From NCBI RefSeq assembly GCF_025567405.1, contig NZ_JAOQKJ010000009.1, forward strand, positions 94,659 through 158,658: a stretch of 64,000 bases of DNA. The letters run 5' to 3'. The stretch is from Suilimivivens aceti (GTDB lineage: Bacteria; Bacillota; Clostridia; Lachnospirales; Lachnospiraceae). Under the pieces are notes generated by a model, which saw only the letters and a program-made list of their open reading frames with translations, did no database searches and was not told the origin of the DNA. Both the position numbers and the translations under genes were made by a program. Below are positions 1 to 8,952 of the stretch, one piece after another; position 1 is the first letter of the stretch, and every line of letters starts with the position of its first letter.

Positions 1-3000
1 CCATGCGGTCACGCTTCTGGAAAAATAATATATCCGAAGTCACTTCTGTTCCTGCATTTGCCTTAAATGCGGTATTCGGAAGTCTCACCGCACCTAGCAG
101 GTCTGCACGCTGTGCAAGGTATCTTCTGACCTCCGGACTTGCTTTGTCCATAGTTCCCTTACTTGTGATAAAAGCAACCACACCACCGGAACGCACCTTA
201 TCCAACGTCTTTGCAAAGAAATAATCATGGATCAGGAAATTATTTTTATCATACTGCTTATCTGCCACTTTATACTGACCAAAAGGCACATTTCCGATTG
301 CCACATCAAAGAAATCATTCGGATAATCGGTCTTTTCAAAGCCTTTGATCTGCACATCTGCTTGCGGATAAAGCTGCTTTGCAATGCGTCCGGTAATGCT
401 GTCCAGCTCTACTCCGTAAAGCCTGCTTTCTTTCATGGAATCCGGCATCATACCGAAAAAGTTGCCGATACCCATGGAAGGCTCCAGTACATTTCCTTTG
501 GAAAATCCCATTTTCTCCAATGTTTCGTACATCTGGCGGATAATGACCGGACTTGTATAATGGGCATTCAAGGTACTCTCCCTTGCCATGCGGTACTCCT
601 CCGGTGATAGCAGTTCCTTTAACTGGTGATATTCTGCTGACCAGTTTGATTTGCTCTCGTCAAACGCATCGGCAAGACCACCCCAGCCGACATACTGGGA
701 TAAAATCTGCTGTTCCTGCGGTGTAGCATAACGGTTTTCGCCCTCGATCTGCTCCAACATCTTGATTGCTGCAATATTTGTCTGGAATTTTTCTTTTGGA
801 GAGCCTTCACCCAATCGGTCATCGCTGATATGGAAATTGACAGCGTTACTTTTATCTGGTGCTGATACCGCCCTTTCTTGTGCTGATTGCCTTTCTGATG
901 CAGGCTGTTTTTCCTCTGACGAAGGTGTAAGCGGCTCCCATTCTCCGGTAAGCACCTGCGACAGCATATCTTCAGTCTCTTGCTCTGATTCTCCATTCTC
1001 CAGACGCTCACGGGCAGCCTGCGTGTCTATGTTGTCCAGTTCATCTTCGGTCTGCTCCCTTTCATCAGAGAACTCCGTCTCTGCTTCCCTGCCACTTTCT
1101 GCAAGCTCATTCCCCCAATCCATTGCTTCCTGCAAAGTCGAAAATGTCTCCAATGCCGGACGGGTGGTGTCTGCCGTATCATAAATAGCATATCCGTCCA
1201 CTTCCTTATCAATCCAAAGGAATATTCCCTCTGATAAGGTTGCACTCCACTGTGTCGGATTGCCATATTCATCATCTGCATCATGTACCACATGCCATGA
1301 TAATTTCTGCGATTCCTCTTGTGAAAATTCTTGTTGTGGCTCAGTTTCATCCGGCCCTGCGATACCATCCGTCCCCTCAAACCTTGAAAACACCTCTGCT
1401 TCGTGTCGGTCAATATCTTCCTCTGCAATGGCATTGATATAATCGTCCTCTACCTCGCTACGCTCCGGCTTATGGTCATATTCAAAGGTTTTCCCATTGA
1501 CCTGTGCATAATAAAAGCTGTTATCCGCAATGTTATTTCCAAGCAGATATTTTTCTTCCTCACTGCCCCACTGATCAACCAGAGCACACTCATATCCATC
1601 AATCGTGACCTTTTCCTGTGCTTCCTTTTCTTTTTCCCACAATACATTGATATATCTTCTTGCCTGATTGGTAAATCCGTCCAATACTGCCGGATGTGAA
1701 CTTAAAATCAGATCATTATTCTGCCACTCATTTTCCGCAACAATGCCTTTTGCCCATTCCTTATTGTTCTGCGAAAACCGCCCATCATAATCAAAATGCG
1801 TGACGGTATTTGCAAGAACAAATTCCACACAGTCAATGCCATATTTATCTATGATTTCATCTGCGGTATTCCTCGGAAGCACAAAACCATTGAATTTCTC
1901 GGCAATCAAGGCTTCGATGTCCTTCTTACATTCAAGTCGCTGTCCATGCTCCAGACGGGAAAGCTCTCGCTGTCTTGCTTTCTCTGCCTGTTCTTCCTTG
2001 TATGCCTTGTAGTTTTCTTTCCCCTGTGGAGATAAATATTTATCCTCATGGATCAGCTCACGTAGCCTTTTCTCGACTACATTCCAGTTCAGAAGCACTT
2101 TTGCATACGGATTTCCATAGCTGCCCTTCTCCAGACGGATACCTTTTCCATCATGTTCATTATGGGAATCATCGTTGCCTGGAAGTCCACCGGAACCGCC
2201 GCCAATACCATATTCATTTTTCAGAAAAGCAACTGTTTCTTTCTGGTCATGTCCTTCCATGAAATACTCATAAATGCGGAAAGCTCCATGCTCATAGCCG
2301 CTTCCTCTGCCAAGTGCATAGTCGATTTCATCCTGTGTGATAAAATCTTCCTGTGCTACCTCCACCGCATCCGGCAATGGAAATTCCAGTCTCTCCCTGT
2401 CAAAGTCTGCTATCTCCGATAACAGATATTCCGGTGATTTCACATGCCGCCATTTTAATTCGGCTTCACCCGATGCAAGTCGCTCTGCCGCATCTTCCAA
2501 GATATTTTTAAGCTGTTCCCTGCCCTCATGGGTGGAAAGAAGCTCCATGAGTTTTGCTTCACTTTCCGGATAATTTCCTGCTTTTAAGCCAAGCTCCTCC
2601 GGCATTTCATCCATTCCATCTCGCAGGAAGAAATAGATCTGATTGGCAACACGATTTCTCTCCTGTGTATCTACAAGAAATGCTTCACTGGCACTCATAT
2701 AAGTACCATTTTCGATCATGGAACGGATATGGCTCTCCACATCTTCCCAATCCATCGTGACAATCGGTGTTTCCCTTGCCTGTGTTCCATAGCCGACGCT
2801 CATACCATGCTCATCGAACCACACTGATACTGGATTTCCATTGATTTCAAAACCTTTTCCGGTCTGTCCGTACTCATTTTTCAGAAAATCCACCATCTGC
2901 TCGGCATTTCTGCCCTCTGTGTACTTTGCAAAGATACGCTTTCTGCTGTGCTGTTTTCCTCCACCACTGCGAAGAATGGTTTCAAGCTCATTCTGTGGCA

Positions 3001-4402
3001 AAGAAAAAGCAGCGGGCATGGTATATTTCATACTTGCTTCCGCTGCTGCGACTGTTCCGACCTGCTCCTCAAAAGAAGGAAACAGGCTGAGTTGTGTAAA
3101 GGTGGGTTCCGGTGCTTCTCCCCGGAGAAGATCATCTGTGTCTGTTACAGACTGTAAACCAGTTCTCCCAGAACCACTTCCTCTGCTCGGTTCCGAATGC
3201 TGTTCATCTTCGCTACCCAAAGCATCTGATCGGTTTCCTTGAGCTGTTCTGTCACTCCCTCTGTTGCCGCCATCTGGCTTATCAGCTTCTCCATTCTCTC
3301 CTCTGCCTGCTTCTGAATGGTCAGCAGGTGTTCTTTCAATGTCCCTTTCAGAAGAAACGCTGAGTACACGCCCCTGTGGTTCTCCTTCAGATAAGTCTCC
3401 CTCATCATTCCGTACTTCGTTACGGTTCCCTCCGGCTGACTGTCCGCCTGTAATGTCGGGATCAGATAATCCCCATTCTTCTCGTATGTCAGATTCATTG
3501 CTATTGCCCCTTTCTACGCTGTTTTGATTGTTGTCAATATATTCCTCATGTCCGCTCTCGCTTTCACGCTTTAACGCATTGTAGTCTATTTCAGAAGTAT
3601 TTGCAAGTCCTTTCTGCGTTAAATTTTCTGTTTGTTCCTGTTCGTGGCTTCTGTTATATGCCCTTATGGTTCTTCCAATCTCTAAAAGTACCGGTTTTGC
3701 AAGCTCATTGGCTGCATCTCCAAGTACTGCAAGGGTGTCCATGGAATTAAATTCATGGATAAAATCGAAAGAAAATTCCGAACCATACTCCTGCATATCT
3801 GCACCACAGGCAGATAAAAGTGTAAAGGAAATGCTGTCCGATAATGTCTCCCTCAAGCGGATACCGACATTCTGCTCGTCCAGTCCTTCTAAAAAACTGC
3901 CCTCGATCATGTACTGCAAATCCGGCAACAATTCCTCATAATAATCTGCCGCAATCCTCTCAGCTATCTCTATAAGTCTTTCTTCAAACAGCTTCTTATC
4001 ATCGGTAGCACCATAAGTCTGCTCCAGACGCTTAATTACATCTTCCTTATGTTCCTCATGTAATTCCCAGAGTTCCGGATACCGTCCGATTCTCCTTGCC
4101 GCATGGACATCTGAAACATCAAATACATATTTCAGACGCTTTCCATGTGCATCATCCTCGTCCAAAAGTGCGATACCTTTTGCCCCTTTGTTTACCCAGC
4201 AGTGCATACGCTCATTCCACAGCTCTATGGAAGCACACGCTGTTGCGTCCGGTCTTTGTGCATAGATCAAAAGCTGTTCCCGGAACGGATACTTATACAG
4301 CCTTGCCGCTGTGGTAAGGTATTTCATCCATTCCTCACGATTTTTGACAACCTCGGCTGCTGTCTCTTTTGCCAGAGCCGATATAAAATCATATTTTCTC
4401 AC
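1..4402 (-). CDS. Giant N6-adenine methyltransferase/SNF2-type helicase, N-terminal 1,467 codons, truncated by window edge
   Basis: The frame is open from a GTG at 4402 (AAGGAG about seven bases upstream) to the left edge with no stop. It opens with a conserved domain (residues 1-300), then a hydrophilic linker, then two related units each containing FLKNEYG (about residues 505 and 725). A methyltransferase part follows: VGWGGLADAF near 1240, VLEPSMGIGNFFG near 1300, and the catalytic NVPF (NPPY-type) near 1370. In the Tn1549 family the remainder is a SNF2 helicase; that part is outside the window. Such proteins probably act on element DNA during or after transfer, possibly as anti-restriction factors (inference). 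A TnpV-like gene overlaps residues 302-419 in another frame. It is the last visible gene of the transfer region. Confidence 0.88.
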   Translation of the reverse strand, partial: MRKYDFISALAKETAAEVVKNREEWMKYLTTAARLYKYPFREQLLIYAQRPDATACASIELWNERMHCWVNKGAKGIALLDEDDAHGKRLKYVFDVSDVHAARRIGRYPELWELHEEHKEDVIKRLEQTYGATDDKKLFEERLIEIAERIAADYYEELLPDLQYMIEGSFLEGLDEQNVGIRLRETLSDSISFTLLSACGADMQEYGSEFSFDFIHEFNSMDTLAVLGDAANELAKPVLLEIGRTIRAYNRSHEQEQTENLTQKGLANTSEIDYNALKRESESGHEEYIDNNQNSVERGNSNESDIREEWGLSDPDITGGQSAGGNRNEVRNDEGDLSEGEPQGRVLSVSSERDIERTPADHSEAGRGENGEADKPDGGNRGSDRTAQGNRSDALGSEDEQHSEPSRGSGSGRTGLQSVTDTDDLLRGEAPEPTFTQLSLFPSFEEQVGTVAAAEASMKYTMPAAFSLPQNELETILRSGGGKQHSRKRIFAKYTEGRNAEQMVDFLKNEYGQTGKGFEINGNPVSVWFDEHGMSVGYGTQARETPIVTMDWEDVESHIRSMIENGTYMSASEAFLVDTQERNRVANQIYFFLRDGMDEMPEELGLKAGNYPESEAKLMELLSTHEGREQLKNILEDAAERLASGEAELKWRHVKSPEYLLSEIADFDRERLEFPLPDAVEVAQEDFITQDEIDYALGRGSGYEHGAFRIYEYFMEGHDQKETVAFLKNEYGIGGGSGGLPGNDDSHNEHDGKGIRLEKGSYGNPYAKVLLNWNVVEKRLRELIHEDKYLSPQGKENYKAYKEEQAEKARQRELSRLEHGQRLECKKDIEALIAEKFNGFVLPRNTADEIIDKYGIDCVEFVLANTVTHFDYDGRFSQNNKEWAKGIVAENEWQNNDLILSSHPAVLDGFTNQARRYINVLWEKEKEAQEKVTIDGYECALVDQWGSEEEKYLLGNNIADNSFYYAQVNGKTFEYDHKPERSEVEDDYINAIAEEDIDRHEAEVFSRFEGTDGIAGPDETEPQQEFSQEESQKLSWHVVHDADDEYGNPTQWSATLSEGIFLWIDKEVDGYAIYDTADTTRPALETFSTLQEAMDWGNELAESGREAETEFSDEREQTEDELDNIDTQAARERLENGESEQETEDMLSQVLTGEWEPLTPSSEEKQPASERQSAQERAVSAPDKSNAVNFHISDDRLGEGSPKEKFQTNIAAIKMLEQIEGENRYATPQEQQILSQYVGWGGLADAFDESKSNWSAEYHQLKELLSPEEYRMARESTLNAHYTSPVIIRQMYETLEKMGFSKGNVLEPSMGIGNFFGMMPDSMKESRLYGVELDSITGRIAKQLYPQADVQIKGFEKTDYPNDFFDVAIGNVPFGQYKVADKQYDKNNFLIHDYFFAKTLDKVRSGGVVAFITSKGTMDKASPEVRRYLAQRADLLGAVRLPNTAFKANAGTEVTSDILFFQKRDRM
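3145..3498 (-). CDS. tnpV: TnpV-like protein, nested out of frame inside the methylase/helicase gene
   Basis: A 117-residue protein starts at an ATG preceded by AAAGGGG eight bases upstream. It aligns along its whole length with the other two TnpV proteins here (12832-13215 and 41510-41854). Shared features are the start (YEKNGDYLIP), GVTEQLK, and the C-terminal core QMLWVxxMNSIRNRAEE. It lies wholly within residues 302-419 of the large protein, in the same direction but another frame. The host frame there is Gly/Ser/Glu/Asp/Arg-rich and disorder-like, which suggests it tolerates the overlap. TnpV genes normally sit next to TnpX-type recombinases; none is adjacent here. Function is unknown. 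Homology is visible by eye; whether it is expressed is not known. Confidence 0.75.
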   Translation of the reverse strand: MNLTYEKNGDYLIPTLQADSQPEGTVTKYGMMRETYLKENHRGVYSAFLLKGTLKEHLLTIQKQAEERMEKLISQMAATEGVTEQLKETDQMLWVAKMNSIRNRAEEVVLGELVYSL

Positions 4403-4431
4403 GCAGTTCTCCTTCCTGTCATAGATACGAC

Positions 4432-4466
4432 AAAAAGGCAGCCACATACACTACATGACTGCCTTT
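4432..4466 (-). terminator. Intrinsic terminator between the 98-aa gene and the methylase/helicase gene
   Basis: On the minus strand the inverted repeat AAAGGCAG ... CTGCCTTT is followed by a T-run. It lies after the stop at 4488 and about 30 bases before the GTG at 4402, so it could attenuate the downstream gene rather than end the operon. Confidence 0.6.
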
Positions 4467-4487
4467 CCCTTACTTCCCGTTACATTC

Positions 4488-4784
4488 CTATTCTGTTGTA
4501 CCAAAGCTGAAAGTCTTACTCTCAACCGCTTTCTTAGGCGTAAATCTCGCCTTAACTTCCGCAACCCTCCCCTCTAATGCCTGAAACATAGCATCTACCT
4601 GTTCCTGTGTATATTCGTAGGAACCTCGATTTGCAAGATTCTCCAGTCTGCCAATAGCATCAACCGCCTTATTCATGCGGTACTCGCCAATACGGATAAA
4701 CTTCTCCGCCTTTGTCTCATTTTCCTTTGCCGCAGGCTCACCCTGCATTTCCTCTGTAGTCATTGTTACATTTGTTTCTTCCAT
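4488..4784 (-). CDS. Small conserved element protein of unknown function (98 aa)
   Basis: Starts with ATG behind GGAGG (CGGAGGAAAACAC). The protein is charged and mostly helical in appearance, with no signal peptide or membrane segment. Its centre (KFIRIGEYRMNKAVDAIGRL) resembles small proteins that in this family sit between topB and the methylase/helicase gene. The acidic, low-complexity first 20 residues are probably disordered. Function is unknown; the position in the transfer operon suggests an accessory role in DNA processing (inference). It is flanked on both sides by intrinsic terminators. Confidence 0.7.
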   Translation of the reverse strand: MEETNVTMTTEEMQGEPAAKENETKAEKFIRIGEYRMNKAVDAIGRLENLANRGSYEYTQEQVDAMFQALEGRVAEVKARFTPKKAVESKTFSFGTTE

Positions 4785-4804
4785 GTGTTTTCCTCCGTTT
4801 TTGA

Positions 4805-4843
4805 TAAAAAATTAGAGCGTACAGGTTTTCCCTTACGCTCTAA
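4805..4843 (-). terminator. Intrinsic terminator/attenuator upstream of the 98-aa gene
   Basis: Minus-strand stem TTAGAGCGTA ... TACGCTCTAA followed by six T residues. It sits about 20 bases before the start at 4784 and after the HEPN-like gene. The preceding CAGCGT string also precedes the terminators at 45442-45482 and 47484-47525. Confidence 0.65.
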
Positions 4844-4940
4844 CGCTGTGTTGTTATTAAATTGTATGTGGTATAATGTCGTACCGCTAAATTAAATTTC
4901 TCGACATCCACAAATAGAGAATTGTCTATTACATTTCCCA

Positions 4941-5681
4941 TTATAGTTGATTTTCTAATTCGTCGAGAATGAATTTTTGTGAAATAGATGAAATCATTTC
5001 TACAACTTCCATAACAAAGTTCCTCATAAATTCTCTATAACAAATCACAATTTCACCCTTATATAACACTATGAATAACTTCTCTTTATTGCTACCTTCT
5101 TTATACTCATCATACTCAAGTTTAATATTAGTTTGATGTACGATTTGATCTCTTAATGATCTTCCTCTCTCGCTACCACAGAGTAAACGAAAAGCATGTG
5201 TATCAAGTTTATCTATTTCACAAAGATATGATTTTAAATAAATAAATTTATCATTTTCATCCTTCAATATTTTCTTTGTGAATTTATTGAAACTATCATT
5301 TCTTTCATGAAAAGCCATACAATGAAAAATAGTAGCTACTACATCTAATGCATTTCTTGCAAAAAGGATTGTACTTTCAGTATGATAAAGCAATGTTGTT
5401 TCATCATCTCCAAAAAGGCAAGGCATTTCCATGTTCTGTGAGACTTCAAATTCATTTAAATTTTCAATAGCACATTTTTCTGCAAACAACATCATTTTGA
5501 TTTTCTGATGACATATTACTGCTTTCTCTTTTAAATTGATTTTAGTTTCTGTATCTATACTGGTATTATGTTCAATAAGGTTAAATAGATCATAACCTAT
5601 TTGTATTTTTGGTATGATATCACCATAGTCCGATGTCAACTTCAAATCAAGTGATACAAGTTCATTTCTGTCTAACCACAT
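4941..5681 (-). CDS. AT-rich cargo protein with a HEPN-type RxxxxH motif (246 aa)
   Basis: I chose the ATG at 5681 because AAGGAG lies nine bases upstream; the frame stays open a further 18 codons with no ribosome site. The predicted protein is helical and soluble. Near residues 177-182 it has RDQIVH, followed by QTNIKLEYDE, which fits the R-x4-H catalytic motif of HEPN ribonucleases, and an earlier stretch (TILFARNALDVVATIF) resembles the first HEPN helix. Base composition is clearly more AT-rich than topB and the neighbours, and it interrupts the usual topB to 98-aa gene order, so it is probably recently acquired cargo, possibly defensive (inference). No antitoxin-like partner is adjacent. 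The family is not recognised with certainty. Confidence 0.6.
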   Translation of the reverse strand: MWLDRNELVSLDLKLTSDYGDIIPKIQIGYDLFNLIEHNTSIDTETKINLKEKAVICHQKIKMMLFAEKCAIENLNEFEVSQNMEMPCLFGDDETTLLYHTESTILFARNALDVVATIFHCMAFHERNDSFNKFTKKILKDENDKFIYLKSYLCEIDKLDTHAFRLLCGSERGRSLRDQIVHQTNIKLEYDEYKEGSNKEKLFIVLYKGEIVICYREFMRNFVMEVVEMISSISQKFILDELENQL

Positions 5682-5749
5682 TAAGTATTTCTCCTTAACT
5701 TTACAAATTCCGATATTTTCCCAACTATACCACAATCACAGCTACATTT

Positions 5750-6445
5750 CTACCCTCGCTTTCCTGCCTTTTGAGAAAATTCCATCTTAAACTTATACTG
5801 GAATCCCTTGATTTCTTTACCATCTTTCGTATAGGAAAATTCCTGTACACTCTCTGGAATCAGGTACGCATCATAGCTACCCTTCTTGCCTTTTAATCCT
5901 TTTACAAGTATCTTTTTCCCTTGAAGCAGGCTCTTGACCTGTGTATCGGAAAGTGTTACCCCAAGTGCCTTGCCGACATTCATACCGCACTTCCCGGTAC
6001 AGTACGCTCCGAATTTTCCCTTGACTACATCAGCACCACACTTCGGGCATTTGCCTAGCACTTCCTGTCCACCCTTACCTGTGCCAAACATGGCTTTATG
6101 TTCATCACTAACGCTGTGATAGGTCTTTACAAGATCAGTTACCATTGCTTCAATACCTGACATAAACTGTTCTGCAGCAACTTCTCCTTTGGATACAAGA
6201 GTAAGCTCATTCTCCCAGTCAGCGGTCAGTTTCGGAGATTTTACTACATCCGGAAGTATCGTGATCAGCTTCATTCCGTCCTCTGTCGGGATCATCTGCT
6301 TTTTCTCACGTTTCACAAATCCGTCTTTTACCAACTTTTCTATGATATCGGCTCTGGTGGCAGGTGTGCCAAGTCCTTTTCTCTCCACCTCATCACCCAT
6401 ATCCTCTGCTCCGGCTCGCTCCATTGCCGACAAAAGGGAATCTTC
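5750..6445 (-). pseudogene. topB: topB 3' fragment (DNA topoisomerase III C-terminal part), separated by element A
   Basis: This encodes the last 231 residues of a type IA topoisomerase: the end of the strand-passage region (KGLGTPATRADIIEKL) and a C-terminal zinc-ribbon (GKCPKCGADV ... CTGKCGM). The frame opens with GAA-GAT-TCC, which continues exactly from HYT at the end of the 5' fragment at 15191. Together the halves give about 705 residues, the normal length for element-borne TopIII. A TTG at 6433 could start the fragment but has no convincing ribosome site. TopIII decatenates or relaxes DNA during element replication or transfer. The gene is interrupted rather than decayed and would be restored by excision of element A. 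Confidence 0.9.
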
Positions 6446-6489
6446 TGAAAGCTTTTGTCAAGGGGGTGCGTGGATATTTTTCATATTAC

Positions 6490-6687
6490 TTACGCAGATT
6501 CTCTCTCTGCTTCTGCCTGAATAATGCGTTTCAACCTGTCCTCCGCAGTCAAACCGCTACTATGGTCAAAAAACACTTTGACTTTATAATTTGTTTTGCC
6601 TTGCTTAATCACAAAAACTCCATCCGGTTTGTTTTTCTCCGAATGGTTATTTGGGATGGGTAGTGTACTGTTCACAATATTTGTCAT
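6490..6687 (-). CDS. tnpW: TnpW-like transposon-encoded protein (65 aa)
   Basis: The start at 6687 follows AAGGAGGAATATCGT. An apparent longer frame is only the translation of upstream repeats. The core FVIKQGKTNYKVKVFFDHSS and the tail (TAEDRLKRIIQAEAE) match the TnpW pattern seen again in elements B (26966-27157) and C (35390-35548): a short beta-strand pair and a C-terminal helix ending near KRMLREE/KMMKVLEAE. TnpW is a small protein of unknown function associated with TnpX-like recombinases. It is the last gene before the left end of element A, so in a circular form it would lie just upstream of the recombinase gene. Confidence 0.75.
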   Translation of the reverse strand: MTNIVNSTLPIPNNHSEKNKPDGVFVIKQGKTNYKVKVFFDHSSGLTAEDRLKRIIQAEAERESA

Positions 6688-6707
6688 ACGATATTCCTCC
6701 TTAAATG

Positions 6708-6784
6708 AAAAAAGCCCGACAAGGAAAGGTCTGACAACGAAGTTCCGACAACGGACATCAAAAAACCTTTTTTCTTTATCGGGC
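6708..6784 (-). terminator. Long terminator-like hairpin upstream of tnpW in element A
   Basis: On the minus strand GCCCGATAAAG ... GTCGGGC is followed by six T residues, about 20 bases before the tnpW start. Element C has a shorter hairpin of the same kind (35570-35599) in the same place, so it is a shared attenuator-like feature. Confidence 0.55.
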
Positions 6785-6824
6785 GATACTATCTTTTTAC
6801 TATTTTCTTTTTCTCTATAATATT

Positions 6825-6935
6825 GGTTGTCATGGTTGTCAGAGAGGGAAAAGTGCCGCAATATCAAGGCTTTCGGGATTTTTGCCCGACAACCAGACCG
6901 ACAACCGGCTCGACAACCGAAGCGACAACGGACTT
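6825..6935. repeat. Iteron-like CGACAAC repeats at the 3' end of the VirE gene
   Basis: CGACAAC occurs four times at a 12-bp period at about 6887-6930, immediately after the stop of the helicase gene at 6936. Two copies in the opposite orientation (GTTGTCA) lie at about 6828-6842, and further degenerate copies (TGACAAC, CGACAAC) are at about 6732-6755. The spacing and the neighbouring primase/helicase suggest an origin or regulatory array for element A (inference). Confidence 0.55.
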
Positions 6936-8312
6936 TTATTTTTGCTTTAACCATTCTTCCGGAAGCCCTAACTGTTCCATTTCCTCTGTCGGGATTTCCT
7001 GAAAACCATCCATGCTGTTGTCAGGCTCGTTGTCGTTCCTGATACGCTCCCAGCCCTTTTGTCTGCGGTAAGGCTCTGGAAAATATCTCGGATTGCTGAA
7101 CGCCCTCCAGCCTGTGACAGCGTTATTCATAATGTCGTTGATCTCTCGCAGCTCCCATTGTTTCGGTTCGTCATAATCATGCCCCAGTGCTTCCTTGTAA
7201 AGCTGCTTAGAGCAGACTATGCTGCCGGAATAGCGTTCCAGATAGTCTAAAATCTGTCCTGCCTTTGTGTCCTCCGGCATAAAATCCTTTTGGTGGGCTT
7301 TCAGATAATCGTTCATAGCCGGACTGAATCTCAGACGGAAATTGCCGCTTCTGTAAATCTCCATAGCTTCTGCCCACATCTGATTGATATACTCTCTGGA
7401 AGCCTGTTCATCTGCCAAAATATGAACCTCAGCCCTTTCAGGATAGACCATAACCGGAACGAAGCGGCGGTTGCCTGTTCTGTCAAGGGGAAGAAAGTCA
7501 AGGGTATTAGAAGAACCTCCAAACACACATTGTCGTTTTCTGTCTGCCGGATGTGTTTCATAGGGTATCTTATAGGTTTCCTTTTGGCGGCTCAGAAAGG
7601 ACTTGATTTCTTCAATGCTCTTAGCGTTGGCGGTTGCAATCATTTCCGACATTTCAATAATCCAATGCCCCTGCATTTTGCGGTACACATTTTCATCATC
7701 CAGCTTTTTCAAGTCATCAGAGAACCAATCATCATTGACCGCAAGCAAACGGAAGAAAGAGGACTTTCCGGCTCCCTGACCGCCCACAAGGCAGAGCATT
7801 ACCTCAAATTTGCACCCCGGCTTAAAGGCTCGTGAGATAGCTCCCAGCAGAAACAACTTCAATGCTTCATAGGTGTAATCATCTGTATCAGAACCGAGAA
7901 AACGGTGCAGACAGAAGCGTATGCGTTCCGTTCCGTCCCATTGCAGGGCATTGAGAAAATCACAGACAGGGTGGTAACGGTTTTCATTAGCAATAACCGC
8001 AACTGCGTCTATGATTTTCTTCTCTACGGTCAATCCATAGTTTTCTTCAAAATATAGGAGCAGATATTTCACATCCACATCTGTCAATGTCGGGCTGTCA
8101 CGATACCAGCCGAGGGACTTCACAATGTCGATTCTTTCGGTCAGAAGATTTTTTCGGATAGCCCCTTTCAAAAGTGGGTCATATTGCAGAACACGCTTAT
8201 AATTTGCGGCAGTATTATAAACCTTACCTTTCTCGCTCTGCTCTAAGCTGTTTCGGATTTCTTCTACTGTACATGGTTCTGTCTGCTGACAGTTCTGCAA
8301 TTCGCTGTTCAA
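6936..8312 (-). CDS. VirE-family P-loop helicase/replication protein (458 aa)
   Basis: The protein has a Walker A motif (GGQGAGKSSFF, about residue 175) followed by WFSDDLKKLDDENVYRKMQG and IIEMSEM, the signature of virulence-associated E (VirE, PF05272) ATPases. These act as helicases in phage and element replication and are usually paired with a primase. The start is a TTG at 8312 with AAAGGAGG eight bases upstream; this puts it 89 bp inside the end of the CHC2 primase gene. It probably unwinds the element after relaxase nicking or during extrachromosomal replication (inference). The iteron-like repeats follow its stop directly. Confidence 0.85.
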   Translation of the reverse strand: MNSELQNCQQTEPCTVEEIRNSLEQSEKGKVYNTAANYKRVLQYDPLLKGAIRKNLLTERIDIVKSLGWYRDSPTLTDVDVKYLLLYFEENYGLTVEKKIIDAVAVIANENRYHPVCDFLNALQWDGTERIRFCLHRFLGSDTDDYTYEALKLFLLGAISRAFKPGCKFEVMLCLVGGQGAGKSSFFRLLAVNDDWFSDDLKKLDDENVYRKMQGHWIIEMSEMIATANAKSIEEIKSFLSRQKETYKIPYETHPADRKRQCVFGGSSNTLDFLPLDRTGNRRFVPVMVYPERAEVHILADEQASREYINQMWAEAMEIYRSGNFRLRFSPAMNDYLKAHQKDFMPEDTKAGQILDYLERYSGSIVCSKQLYKEALGHDYDEPKQWELREINDIMNNAVTGWRAFSNPRYFPEPYRRQKGWERIRNDNEPDNSMDGFQEIPTEEMEQLGLPEEWLKQK

Positions 8313-8862
8313 GTTTCAACGCCTCCTTTCTCTGTTCTGCCACAAGTGCTTTTCGTTCCTCCAATGAACCATACAGAAGAATATCAAGCAGATATTCGAT
8401 ATAGTTCTTCCTATGCAGTGCTTCTGCAAACAGGGGATTCCATTCCTCATCCGGCTGTTTAGGAGCGTATTTCTTTTCCCATTCTCTAAGAAGATGAAAA
8501 TAATCTGTCAGCACCTTGTAGCAATGATTTTCTTCTTTTTGATATTTCTGCTCCGGTGTCGGCTCACGAATACGAGGGCGGACACTGGGCTTTTGTCGGC
8601 TGTCATAGTTAAGACCAAAATCTTCAGCAAGTTTGACAGCAGCTTCCCTCAGCCCGATACCGAATAGCTTCGCTGTCAGATCAACAGCATCTCCGGTTGC
8701 TCCGCAGCCAAAACAGTAATAGCGTTCATCCAGCTTCATACTGGGGGACTTATCCGAGTGAAACGGACAACACGCCATACCTGTGCGACCCACTTTCAAG
8801 CCATAGGCTTCTGCGGCTTGTCGGGCAGTAACATTTTCTTTTACAATTTCAAATACATTCAT
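8224..8862 (-). CDS. CHC2 zinc-finger primase-like protein (212 aa)
   Basis: The start at 8862 follows AAAGGAGTCAC. The N-terminus has a CHC2-type zinc finger: CCPFHSDKSPS near residues 31-41 and YYCFGCGATGDAVDL near 50-64, as in DnaG-type primases. The catalytic Toprim domain of DnaG is absent; the C-terminal 120 residues are charged and helical. Paired with the overlapping VirE helicase it forms the replication module of element A, the zinc finger probably recognising the template. Such CHC2-VirE pairs are common in small Clostridial mobilizable elements. A 52-bp repeat begins just upstream of its ribosome site. Confidence 0.85.
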   Translation of the reverse strand: MNVFEIVKENVTARQAAEAYGLKVGRTGMACCPFHSDKSPSMKLDERYYCFGCGATGDAVDLTAKLFGIGLREAAVKLAEDFGLNYDSRQKPSVRPRIREPTPEQKYQKEENHCYKVLTDYFHLLREWEKKYAPKQPDEEWNPLFAEALHRKNYIEYLLDILLYGSLEERKALVAEQRKEALKLEQRIAELSADRTMYSRRNPKQLRAERER

Positions 8863-8886
8863 GTGACTCCTTTCCTGAAACGAAAA

Positions 8887-8938
8887 AAGCACCTGTCATT
8901 TTCAAAACGAAAATAGCAAGTGCCTTAAAGTTCCATAT
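8887..8938. repeat. 52-bp direct repeat, copy 1 (flanks DUF5104 cargo)
   Basis: Identical, as read, to 9709-9760. On the minus strand it contains an imperfect hairpin (GGCACTTGC ... CAGGTGC) followed by T residues. This copy lies upstream of the CHC2 gene. Confidence 0.85.
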
Positions 8939-8952
8939 TTAATTTTGGATGC

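Noticed and set aside
6688..6954. N-terminal extension of TnpW with Cys/Arg repeats
   Set aside because: The peptide is the translation of the CGACAAC repeats and a terminator hairpin; TnpW homologs start at 6687.
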